Shown here: positions 9,743 to 17,715 of the stretch, in pieces | Layout of the letters: every line of letters begins with the position of its first letter | Numbering within the stretch: position 1 is the first letter of the stretch | DNA from: Kushneria phosphatilytica | GTDB taxonomy: Bacteria; Pseudomonadota; Gammaproteobacteria; Pseudomonadales; Halomonadaceae | Length of the DNA: 64,000 nt | Assembly (NCBI RefSeq): GCF_008247605.1 | Contig: NZ_CP043420.1 | Span: 1,178,001-1,242,000 of the forward strand | Direction: 5' to 3' | The notes under the pieces: model-generated | What the model was told of the DNA's origin: nothing | What the model saw: the letters and a program-made list of their open reading frames with translations, nothing else | Databases searched by the model: none | Position numbers and translations under genes: made by a program

Positions 9743-10672
9743 TCATTTTTTCATGCTGTGCGGCTTCATACCGGTGCCCAATGGATGTTCGAGTTGATCG
9801 CACCGGGCGATATCGATCGCCAGTGAAGTCAGTGATTCTGCGAGGGTTCGCTCCATGTCCTGCTGCCAGGACGCGGTAAAATCGAGTTCCGGCAGGTGGC
9901 AGGGCAGGTTGATCAGCGCGCCTTCAAGGATCTCCTGTTCGACCAGACGAGGCGGAATGGCGCCGATACCGAGTCCATCCAGGGTCATGCGAACTACCGT
10001 CGATAGCGAACTCGAGCAGTGCAGCTTGACACTGTCGAGGCCATGCTGACGCAGCAGTGAACTGAGCTCATGATAGGGTCGACTGTTACGGGCGAAGGTA
10101 ATGACGGCATGACCGCGTAGCGCTTCAAGCGTGAAGTGCTCCGTGCTCAGGTCTGTTCCGGGTGCTGTGACCATGCCCATGGCATAGCTGCATAGATAGC
10201 GGTTGAGCACATGTTCAGCAGTGACGGGGCCCATCAGAAATGCCATGTCGAGATCATGAGCGGTGAGTCGGGCCGCCAACCCGGGCGAACTGTCCACTTC
10301 CAGTTCCAGCGTCATCTCTGGAAAGCGATGGGCAATTTCGTTGAGCAGATCGGGGAGCCAGCTGTGCGCAACACTTTCCACTACGCCCAGTCTGAGGGTG
10401 CCGCTGAAGGCGCTGGGCTTATGCAGCATGGCAACTGCCGTCTGGCGATCGGCCAACAGTTTCTCGGCATGGCGCAGAAAGATGCGACCATGCGATGTCG
10501 GTTTGATCGGCCGCTGGCCACGTTCAAGCATGGGTTCGCCGAGTAGTGCTTCCAAACGGCTGATGCGCTCGGAGATCGATGGCTGGGTCAGATGCAGATG
10601 CGCAGCGGCGCGACGAAAGGAACCCAACCGCACAATCCAGACAAAAGCCTCCAGCTCCTTGAAATCAAACAC
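9743..10672 (-). CDS. LysR-type regulator upstream of the TRAP/amidase operon
   Basis: A LysR protein with the HTH FRRAAAHLHLTQPSISERIS near the N-terminus. The conserved domain begins at FDFKELEAFVWIV, so a GTG start at 10672 (309 aa) is preferred. An in-frame extension to 10777 adds 35 residues that do not look like LysR sequence. It lies on the same strand immediately upstream of the DUF1445-TRAP-DUF2848-amidase genes with 127 nt between, so it is a likely regulator of them. The effector pocket segments (LGVVESVAHSWLP, GMGMVTAPG-like) do not identify the ligand. Confidence 0.85.
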   Translation of the reverse strand: MFDFKELEAFVWIVRLGSFRRAAAHLHLTQPSISERISRLEALLGEPMLERGQRPIKPTSHGRIFLRHAEKLLADRQTAVAMLHKPSAFSGTLRLGVVESVAHSWLPDLLNEIAHRFPEMTLELEVDSSPGLAARLTAHDLDMAFLMGPVTAEHVLNRYLCSYAMGMVTAPGTDLSTEHFTLEALRGHAVITFARNSRPYHELSSLLRQHGLDSVKLHCSSSLSTVVRMTLDGLGIGAIPPRLVEQEILEGALINLPCHLPELDFTASWQQDMERTLAESLTSLAIDIARCDQLEHPLGTGMKPHSMKK

Positions 10673-10925
10673 GCCCGTGGTCTCTTTGGTTGCTGAAGTA
10701 TTGAAATTCCTGTCACGGCAAGCGTTGGGGGGAGTGTCAACGCCCTGTTTTACGGATACTTGTTCAATTATTGCCATGCAGCAATGGTGATTTGCGTCAT
10801 GATTGTCAATTGTTGCGATGACATGACGCTTATGGAGTGCATAGTAGAGCCGTGTGCAGGGCGTTTCGACGCGACGTCACAATAACAATCAATGCCGTTC
10901 AAGACGACTTGTGGAGGTGCCTTTC

Positions 10926-12044
10926 ATGGCAACGGTTGGTGACACAATGCCCGGTGAAAATAACGGGCACAGGCCCATGACGGTCGGTTTTCTGCTGCTC
11001 AATGATTTTACCCTGATCTCCCTGGCCTCTGCGGTCGAACCACTGCGCATGGCCAATCAGCTGGCGGGAAAAGAACTCTACTGCTGGTATACGCTGACCC
11101 ATGATGGTGAATCGGTCAGGGCCAGCGATGGACTCTCGATCACGCCGGATGGCAAGGCCTCTGAAATATCGGGGCTGGACATGGTGGTGGTCTGCGGTGG
11201 CGTAGGCATTCAGAACAGCGTTACCCGGGCTCATATCAACTGGTTGTGCAGCCAGGCAAGCCCGACGCGACGACTGGGCGCCATCTGTACCGGCAGCTGG
11301 GCGCTGGCTGCTGCCGGGCTGCTGGATGGCTATGAGGCCAGCGCTCACTGGGAATGTCTGGCTGCCATGCAGGAGGCTTTCCCTCGCACCATGCTCTCCA
11401 CAAGGCTTTATTCGATCGATCGTGATCGCTTTACCTGCACCGGGGGTACGGCGCCGATGGACATGATGCTCAACCTGATCTCACGTGACCATGGTCGGGA
11501 ACTCTCCGCCGGTATCTCGGAGATGTTCATGTGCGAGCGTATGCGCAGCGAACAGGATCAGCAGCGAGTGCCACTACGTCACGTGATCGGGGCCCGCCAG
11601 CCGCGACTGCTCGAGATCGTGGCGCTGATGGAAGCCAATCTGGAAGAGCCGATTGCTCTCGATGAACTGGCCAGTTATGTCAATGTGTCACGGCGTCAGC
11701 TGGAGCGCCTGTTCCAGCGTCATCTGGGGTGTTCTCCCTCGCGTTACTATCTCCGCCTGCGCCTGGCACGGGCACGTTCTCTGCTGCGTCAATCGGCGAT
11801 GTCGGTCATTGATGTGGCTGCGGCCTGTGGTTTCGTTTCCACACCGCACTTCTCCAAGTGCTATCGCGAATCCTTCGGTACCTCGCCACGTGACGACCGC
11901 GGCGAAACCGTTCGCATGCAGCGTCTTGAACCACTGCCCAGGGCGATGAAACCGAGTGGCGAGAGACTGACTCCGGTGAGTGCTGCAGCGCTGGCACTGG
12001 ACCATGCCCGGGGAGAGCCGACCTACGCCAGTCTGGCGTTCTGA
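10926..12044 (+). CDS. gbdR: GlxA-family AraC regulator, probable GbdR (glycine betaine/dimethylglycine sensor)
   Basis: A 372-aa protein starting at ATG 10926 behind a GGAGGTG site. The N-terminal DJ-1/PfpI-like domain starts at MTVGFLLLNDFTL and has the elbow AICTGSWALAAAG with Cys121. A C-terminal AraC DNA-binding region (about 245-330) has two HTH units, LDELASYVNVSRRQLERLF and VIDVAAACGFVSTPHFSKCY. GbdR of Pseudomonas has this architecture and activates gbcAB, dgcAB and sox genes in response to betaine and dimethylglycine. All of those target genes lie in the next 30 kb, so the assignment is strong by context, though paralogues of this family exist. Confidence 0.8.
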   Translation: MATVGDTMPGENNGHRPMTVGFLLLNDFTLISLASAVEPLRMANQLAGKELYCWYTLTHDGESVRASDGLSITPDGKASEISGLDMVVVCGGVGIQNSVTRAHINWLCSQASPTRRLGAICTGSWALAAAGLLDGYEASAHWECLAAMQEAFPRTMLSTRLYSIDRDRFTCTGGTAPMDMMLNLISRDHGRELSAGISEMFMCERMRSEQDQQRVPLRHVIGARQPRLLEIVALMEANLEEPIALDELASYVNVSRRQLERLFQRHLGCSPSRYYLRLRLARARSLLRQSAMSVIDVAAACGFVSTPHFSKCYRESFGTSPRDDRGETVRMQRLEPLPRAMKPSGERLTPVSAAALALDHARGEPTYASLAF

Positions 12045-12064
12045 CTGATGCCTGCGCTGATGAG

Positions 12065-12409
12065 TCAGCTACCCATCAGCGCAGTCACCATGCCGAACAC
12101 GGCCACGCCGGCCAGTACGGGCCAACCGAGCGAACGGGTGCGATACCACACCAGTAGTGTGGCACTTGCTCCGGCCAGGGTGGACAGCCAGGCCATTGGC
12201 TCATTACCGCTCGGTACCAGCGCGTGTCCCAGTAGTGCGGCGATCATGAGCGGACCAAGCCGGCCCAGCCAGCGTGGCATGGCGTCGTGTCTCGCTTCCT
12301 TTGCCCGGGTATGTAGCCGTGCCTGGGCCCAGAACAGCGGCAGCAGTCTCATCATCAGTGTGCCCAGAGCAGCCGCCAGGATGGTCAGCCAGAGCATCAT
12401 GCTATTCAT
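12065..12409 (-). CDS. azlD: AzlD-type branched-chain amino acid export subunit
   Basis: A 114-aa membrane protein with three to four hydrophobic helices and the family motif TRLLPLFW-like segment LMMRLLPLFWAQARLH. AzlD proteins work with AzlC as a two-part exporter of branched-chain amino acids or analogues. Its start lies inside the 3' end of azlC (8-nt overlap), with a GAGGGA site in the azlC coding sequence. It converges with the gbdR-like gene with 20 nt between the stop codons. Confidence 0.88.
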   Translation of the reverse strand: MNSMMLWLTILAAALGTLMMRLLPLFWAQARLHTRAKEARHDAMPRWLGRLGPLMIAALLGHALVPSGNEPMAWLSTLAGASATLLVWYRTRSLGWPVLAGVAVFGMVTALMGS

Positions 12410-13133
12410 TATCGTCCCTCATCGGGCTGATCTTCCGTCCAGCTGGGTTGAATTGGTAACAGAGCAGACCGCACAGGGCGGCGATGGGCACGCCGATATG
12501 CTCGAGTTCGTTCAGGGTGAAGAGCATGGCCGTGATAACGCTGACCCCCAGTGCGATGGCGCCATGACGTGATGTGCAGTGAGGTACCAGCAGCACCAGA
12601 AAGAGTGCCGGGAGTGCAAAGGGCATGACACGTCCCAGCAGCGGCCACTGCATCATCAGCCATTCGCCGGCATAGGCCCCGAGCGCCGTACCGATCACCC
12701 AGCTGCTCCAGGCCAGCAGCGCGGCTCCGATGAACCAGCCGATCCGGGCTGATTCGGCAACACGCGGCAGACGTGCCTGCGCCAACGCGAAGATCTGATC
12801 GGTCAGACCATGCATCAGCCAGAGCCAGTGTCGACTGCGCGGCAGCCAGGTCGCCAGATTGGGCGCGTAGACAATATGGCGCAGATTGATCAGCAGCGTC
12901 ATTGTCAGCGCCAGCCACCAGGGGGAACCCGCGGCTATCATGCTGACCAGCACGAACTGCGAAGCGCCCGCGTAAATCAGTGCCGATATGGCGATCGCCT
13001 GCCAGGGGGTCAGACCCGCCTGAACAGCGACGAGGCCAAAGGAGATGGCCACCGGCAAATACCCGCCAAGTAGGGGCAGGGCATCGCGCATGCCACTCCG
13101 CCAGGGCTTCATGGCCATGCCCTCAGCGCTCAT
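12402..13133 (-). CDS. azlC: AzlC family permease
   Basis: The preferred start is ATG 13133, giving 243 aa; it overlaps the stop of the upstream XRE gene as ATGA. The protein has the AzlC core with GGYLPVAISFGLVAVQAGL and GASQFVLVSMIAAGSP, and about seven hydrophobic segments. With AzlD it forms a branched-chain amino acid exporter of the LIV-E class. The tight XRE-azlC-azlD arrangement shows one transcription unit. Confidence 0.9.
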   Translation of the reverse strand: MSAEGMAMKPWRSGMRDALPLLGGYLPVAISFGLVAVQAGLTPWQAIAISALIYAGASQFVLVSMIAAGSPWWLALTMTLLINLRHIVYAPNLATWLPRSRHWLWLMHGLTDQIFALAQARLPRVAESARIGWFIGAALLAWSSWVIGTALGAYAGEWLMMQWPLLGRVMPFALPALFLVLLVPHCTSRHGAIALGVSVITAMLFTLNELEHIGVPIAALCGLLCYQFNPAGRKISPMRDDNE

Positions 13134-13663
13134 CCGCGAGGCCTCCGCGGGGCATAGAGGATGGTGATCAGCATCGCGACCGGTTGATCGCCGGCTGCGT
13201 AGAGATGTTCGCAATCAGCGTTGAACTCAAGCGAGTCGCCAGCGTCGAGTTCCGTTGGTGCTTCGGTAGGACCTACCCGAATGTGGCCATGAATCACCTC
13301 GACCCGCTCGCGGGCATGGGGCGTATGCGCTTCGGCAATACGACGGCCGTGCGGATCGCAGTGCATCAGATAGGCATCGACCGGACAGGCATCATCAGTT
13401 CCCTGTTCGAGCAGGGTAACGCGCATGCCGCTATCGATCAGGGCGCCTGTCGCCGGGGCGACCAGTGTGCCGAAGGGCACTTCCAGTTGCCGGGCCATTC
13501 GCCAGAGTGTATCGAGCGTGGGATTGCCGATCCCCTGCTCGATACGCGAGAGGTTTGATTTGGCAATCCCGGCCCGCTCGGCCAGATGGGAAAGCGACCA
13601 CTCGCGCTGTTGCCGCAGACAAGTGATGCGTTGTCCCAGTGCCTTCAGGGCGTGCTCTTCCAT
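13130..13663 (-). CDS. XRE-family regulator with C-terminal cupin domain
   Basis: A 177-aa repressor-like protein. Residues about 8-60 form a Cro/C1-type HTH (LSHLAERAGIAKSNLSRIEQ). The rest is a small cupin barrel (RERVEVIHGHIRVGP, AGDSLEFNADCEHLYAAG) that probably binds a small ligand. It is the first gene of the operon with azlC and azlD, so it most likely controls amino-acid export and its own expression. A possible operator lies upstream. Confidence 0.9.
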   Translation of the reverse strand: MEEHALKALGQRITCLRQQREWSLSHLAERAGIAKSNLSRIEQGIGNPTLDTLWRMARQLEVPFGTLVAPATGALIDSGMRVTLLEQGTDDACPVDAYLMHCDPHGRRIAEAHTPHARERVEVIHGHIRVGPTEAPTELDAGDSLEFNADCEHLYAAGDQPVAMLITILYAPRRPRG

Positions 13664-13686
13664 CTAGGGGGCTCCTGTGATCATCT

Positions 13687-13720
13687 TGTTCCTTTAATCG
13701 AACGTTTTATATATGGAACA
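13687..13720. promoter_or_regulatory. Candidate operator upstream of the XRE-AzlCD operon
   Basis: Between the XRE start and the divergent dipeptidase gene, TGTTCC (13687-13692) and GGAACA (13715-13720) form a spaced inverted repeat around an AT-rich centre. A second GAAC/GTTC-like pair lies inside. Position and symmetry fit autoregulation by the XRE protein, but the site is short and unproven. Confidence 0.35.
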
Positions 13721-13888
13721 GATTGGTGTCAAGTCGGCGCATGATTGGCCATGACGCATTCGGAACACCGGGGTGTCGCTTTTGAAGGCCGGGGACGAGA
13801 AGCACGGCGATATGCTGCGACAAACAACAGGGCGCCCGTCAGGCAGACAACGGGCATTGACCTGCAACCGCGTCCGAAGGAGTTCGTC

Positions 13889-14878
13889 ATGGCCACTGCT
13901 GCTGCCACATCATCGCTGCATGATGATGCCATCGTGATTGATGGATTGATCATCGCCAAATGGGATCGCGCACTGTTCGAGGACATGCGCAAGGGTGGAC
14001 TGACTGCGGCCAACTGCACGGTGTCGGTGTGGGAGAATTTCGAGGCCACCGTCAACAACATCGTTGCCGTCAATGCGTTGATGCGAGAAAGCAGCGACCT
14101 GGTGAGGCCGGTACAGACCACGCGGGACATCACCCGAGCGAAGGAGGAAGGCAAGACCGGCATCATTCTTGGTTTCCAGAATGCCCAGGCTTTCGAGGAT
14201 CGGCTGGGTTATGTCGAGATCTTCAAAAAGCTCGGCGTGGGTATCACCCAGCTGTGCTACAACACCCAGAACATGGTGGGCACCGGGTGCTATGAACGTG
14301 ACGGCGGCCTTTCCGATTACGGCCGTGAGGTCATCGGCGAGATGAACCGGGTCGGCATGATGTGCGATCTCTCGCATGTCGGTGCCAAAACCTCCGAAGA
14401 GGTCATCCGCGAATCGCGGCAACCGGTCTGCTACTCCCACTGCCTGCCGACCGGCCTCAAGGAACATCCCCGCAACAAGTCCGACGAGGATCTGAAGTTC
14501 ATTGCCGATCACGGCGGTTTCGTCGGGGTCACCATGTTCACGCCGTTTCTGAAGGCCGGTGTCAACGCCACCATCGAGGATTACGTCGAAGCGATCGTCT
14601 ACATCATGAACATCGTTGGCGAGGATGCGATCGGCATTGGTACCGACTTCACCCAGGGCCAGGACGAGGCTTTCTTCGAGTGGCTGACCCACGACAAGGG
14701 CTATGCCCGCCGGCTGACCCGCTTCGGCGAAATCATCAATCCGAAGGGGATCAGGACCATCGGTGAATTTCCCAATCTCACTCAGGCGTTACTGGATCAC
14801 GGGCTCTCCGAGCCGGTGGTGCGCAAGATCATGGGAGAGAACTGGGTGCGTACCTTACGCGACGTCTGGGGCGAGTAA
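13889..14878 (+). CDS. Membrane-dipeptidase-like (M19) protein of the dimethylglycine locus
   Basis: The ATG at 13889 with AAGGAG 7 nt upstream gives 329 aa; longer in-frame readings have no supporting signal. It is related to renal dipeptidase (M19): VDLSHVG-like MCDLSHVGAKT, the VCYSHC motif and the C-terminal GENWVRTLRDVW are clear. However, the usual N-terminal His-X-Asp metal motif (DGHND) is replaced by DGLIIAKWD, so metal binding may differ. Genes of this type start the dgcAB locus in Pseudomonas. Its role in betaine or dimethylglycine breakdown has not been established. Confidence 0.8.
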   Translation: MATAAATSSLHDDAIVIDGLIIAKWDRALFEDMRKGGLTAANCTVSVWENFEATVNNIVAVNALMRESSDLVRPVQTTRDITRAKEEGKTGIILGFQNAQAFEDRLGYVEIFKKLGVGITQLCYNTQNMVGTGCYERDGGLSDYGREVIGEMNRVGMMCDLSHVGAKTSEEVIRESRQPVCYSHCLPTGLKEHPRNKSDEDLKFIADHGGFVGVTMFTPFLKAGVNATIEDYVEAIVYIMNIVGEDAIGIGTDFTQGQDEAFFEWLTHDKGYARRLTRFGEIINPKGIRTIGEFPNLTQALLDHGLSEPVVRKIMGENWVRTLRDVWGE

Positions 14879-14931
14879 TTCACCGAGCCTGTTGCGTTCG
14901 CGGGCAAAGAACAATTTCAGAGGTAACCGAT

Positions 14932-15474
14932 ATGACCCTGACGGCACCTGAACTGCCTATCAGCGTCGACAGCGAAACCGGTGTCTGGACCACCGATGCG
15001 CTGCCGATGCTCTATGTGCCGCGGCACTTTTTCATCAATAACCACGTGGCGGTCGAGGAAGCACTGGGTATCGAGAACTACGCCCGCGTGCTTTATGACG
15101 CCGGTTACAGGTCAGCCTGGCACTGGTGCGAGAAGGAGGCCGAGCTGCATGGCATCGAGGGCGTGGCGGTCTTCGAACACTATATGCATCGACTCTCCCA
15201 GCGCGGCTGGGGTCGTTTTATCACCGAAGAGATCGATCTCGAGCGTGGAATCGCACGGGTGCGACTGGAGCACTCCTGTTTTGTCTATCAGCTTGGCAAG
15301 GTCGAGCGTCGGGTCGAGTACATGTTCACCGGCTGGTTCGCCGGGGCCATGGACCAGATTCTTGCTGCGCGTGGTAGTTCGCTGCGCACGGTAGCAAAGC
15401 AGACCCAGAGTGCGGCGGAAACCGGCTGTGAGGTCGGTTATTTCGAAGTAATGCCGAAAGCTGTATCGGCTTGA
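14932..15474 (+). CDS. DUF5943 (V4R-like) protein of the dgc operon
   Basis: A 180-aa soluble protein encoded between the dipeptidase-like gene and dgcA, 24 nt before dgcA. It resembles the conserved protein at this position in Pseudomonas dgc loci. It carries a 4-vinyl-reductase-like fold signature (YARVLYDAGYRSAWHWCEKEAE, FTGWFAGAMDQILA), a domain that often binds small hydrocarbon ligands. No catalytic motif is visible. Its constant linkage suggests an accessory part in dimethylglycine demethylation. Confidence 0.75.
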   Translation: MTLTAPELPISVDSETGVWTTDALPMLYVPRHFFINNHVAVEEALGIENYARVLYDAGYRSAWHWCEKEAELHGIEGVAVFEHYMHRLSQRGWGRFITEEIDLERGIARVRLEHSCFVYQLGKVERRVEYMFTGWFAGAMDQILAARGSSLRTVAKQTQSAAETGCEVGYFEVMPKAVSA

Positions 15475-15498
15475 CCGGCCGGTTGATCGAGGTGTGCC

Positions 15499-17559
15499 AT
15501 GGCTTATGAAACCCTGCTCAAGCCGATCCGGATCGGCAACCTGACCATTCGCAATCGAGCGGTCAGTACTGCTCATGCCGAGGTCTATGCCACCGAGGGC
15601 GGCATGACCACCGAGCGCTACGTGCGCTACTACGAAGAGAAGGCGAAAGGTGGCTGCGGACTTTGCATCTGTGGCGGCTCTTCGCCGGTGTCGATTGACA
15701 GTCCGCAGGCGTGGTGGAGTTCAGTGAACCTGGCCACCGATCGGATCGTGCCGCATTTCCGGAATCTTGCCGATGCCGTGCATCGTCATGGTGGGAAGAT
15801 CATGATCCAGATCACCCACATGGGGCGTCGTTCTCGCTGGGATGGTTTCGACTGGCCGCATCTGCTGTCGCCCTCGGGCATCCGCGAGCCGGTCCACCGG
15901 GCGACCTGCAAAACCATCGAGGAAGAGGAGATCCATCGGGTAATTGACGACTTCGCCCAGGCGGCACGTCGGGTGAAAGAGGGCGGGCTCGATGGTATTG
16001 AGCTCTCAGCGGTGCACCAGCATCTGATCGATCAGTTCTGGAGCCCCAGGGTCAACAAGCGTACCGATGAGTGGGGCGGCAGTTTCGAGAATCGCATGCG
16101 TTTCGGCATGGAGGTGCTCAAGGCCGTGCGTGCCGAGGTTGGGGACGACTTCTGTGTGGGCTTGCGCATCTGTGGCGACGAGTTTCATCCCGATGGGCTG
16201 TCGCATGAGGACATGAAAGAGATCGCCGCCTGGTATGATGCCACCGGCATGCTGGATTTCTTCGGCGTGGTGGGATCGGGGTGTGACACCCACGACACGC
16301 TCGCCAATGTCATTCCCAATATGTCCTATCCGCCCGAACCCTTCCTGCATCTGGCCGCGGGAATCAAGGAAGTGGTCTCGGTACCGGTGATCCATGCCCA
16401 GAACATCAAGGATCCGACCCAGGCCAACCGTATTCTCGAGGGGGGCCATGTCGATCTGGTGGGCATGACCCGGGCACATATCGCCGATCCGCATCTGATT
16501 GCGAAGATCAAGTCCGGCGAGCCGGACCGTATCCGTCAGTGCGTCGGTGCCAACTACTGCATCGATCGTCAGTATCAGGGACTGGATGTGCTCTGCATCC
16601 AGAATGCGGCAACCTCGCGTGAGCATATGGGTCTGCCGCACGAGATCGAGCGCAGCGATGGTCCGCCGCGGCGAGTGGTGGTGGTCGGTGGGGGCCCCGG
16701 CGGCATGGAAGCCGCGCGTGTGGCAGCCGAACGCGGGCATTCGGTGACGCTGTTCGAGATCGAGCCCCAGCTTGGTGGTCAGATCACCATCGCCGCTCGC
16801 GCGCCCAATCGCGATCAGATCGCCGGCATTACCCGCTGGTACGAGATGGAACTGGCGCGGCTGGGGGTGGAATTGAAGCTCGGTACGCGTGCCGATGACG
16901 CCATGATCCGTGACCTGCAGCCCAATGTGGTGATCCTCGCCAACGGGGGCAACTCCTTCACCGATCAGGTGCCGGAGTGGGGCGCCACCGATGGCCTGGC
17001 GGTCTCGAGCTGGGACATTCTCCGGGGCACGGTCGAGCCCGGACGCAATGTGCTGGTCTATGACACCACCTGTGAATTTGCCGGCATGTCGGTGGCGGAC
17101 TACCTCGCCAGCCATGGCGCCCAGGTGGAGATCGTGACCGACGATACCAAGCCGGGCGTCGCCGTCGGTGGCACTACCTTTCCTACCTACTACCGCAGTC
17201 TCTACGAGAAGTCCGTGGTAATGACCGGTGATATGGCCCTGCACAAGGTTTACCGCGAAGGAGAATCGCTGGTGGCACTGCTGGAGAACGAGTACACCGG
17301 CGAACAGGAAGAGCGGGTGATTGATCAGGTGGTGATCGAAAACGGTGTGCGTCCTGACGAAACGCTCTACTACGCATTGAAGCCTCGCTCGCGCAATCAT
17401 GGTCAGCTGGATCTGGAAGCCTTTTATGCGGCCCGGCCGCAGCCATGCCTGGCGCATGATGACGGGGATTATGCGCTGTTTCGGATCGGGGATTGCGTGT
17501 CGCCGAGGAATACGCATGCGGCGATCTATGATGCGCTTCGCCTCTGCAAGGACCTGTAG
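15499..17559 (+). CDS. dgcA: Dimethylglycine demethylation protein DgcA (Old-Yellow-Enzyme/TMADH-type)
   Basis: A 686-aa flavoprotein of the trimethylamine-dehydrogenase type. Residues about 1-340 form an FMN TIM barrel (MIQITHMGRRSRWDG, LSAVHQHLIDQFWSP). An iron-sulfur segment follows, then a Rossmann region VVVGGGPGGMEAARVAAERG near 395. It removes a methyl group from dimethylglycine to give sarcosine and formaldehyde, passing electrons onward with DgcB and the ETF. In the iron-sulfur motif C348, C354 and C366 are present but the expected second cysteine is Ala351 (CVGANYC), so the cluster may be three-ligand or changed. A GAGGTG site precedes the ATG. Confidence 0.9.
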   Translation: MAYETLLKPIRIGNLTIRNRAVSTAHAEVYATEGGMTTERYVRYYEEKAKGGCGLCICGGSSPVSIDSPQAWWSSVNLATDRIVPHFRNLADAVHRHGGKIMIQITHMGRRSRWDGFDWPHLLSPSGIREPVHRATCKTIEEEEIHRVIDDFAQAARRVKEGGLDGIELSAVHQHLIDQFWSPRVNKRTDEWGGSFENRMRFGMEVLKAVRAEVGDDFCVGLRICGDEFHPDGLSHEDMKEIAAWYDATGMLDFFGVVGSGCDTHDTLANVIPNMSYPPEPFLHLAAGIKEVVSVPVIHAQNIKDPTQANRILEGGHVDLVGMTRAHIADPHLIAKIKSGEPDRIRQCVGANYCIDRQYQGLDVLCIQNAATSREHMGLPHEIERSDGPPRRVVVVGGGPGGMEAARVAAERGHSVTLFEIEPQLGGQITIAARAPNRDQIAGITRWYEMELARLGVELKLGTRADDAMIRDLQPNVVILANGGNSFTDQVPEWGATDGLAVSSWDILRGTVEPGRNVLVYDTTCEFAGMSVADYLASHGAQVEIVTDDTKPGVAVGGTTFPTYYRSLYEKSVVMTGDMALHKVYREGESLVALLENEYTGEQEERVIDQVVIENGVRPDETLYYALKPRSRNHGQLDLEAFYAARPQPCLAHDDGDYALFRIGDCVSPRNTHAAIYDALRLCKDL

Positions 17560-17715
17560 GAAAGCTATTGCGCTCGGTCATGCAGTGTTGAAGGCCGGCT
17601 CACGATACTCATGGACACATCAGTCCACTGCACTCGTTCGCCGGCCTTCGCCTTGCCTGACCTTCGCTCATGACGCTTTCTCGGCGTAGCACCATGAACC
17701 GAGGGAGAAGATGCC

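Noticed and set aside
16006..17517. 503-aa minus-strand frame opposite dgcA
   Set aside because: Antisense shadow; His/Arg-rich composition typical of reverse-frame translation.
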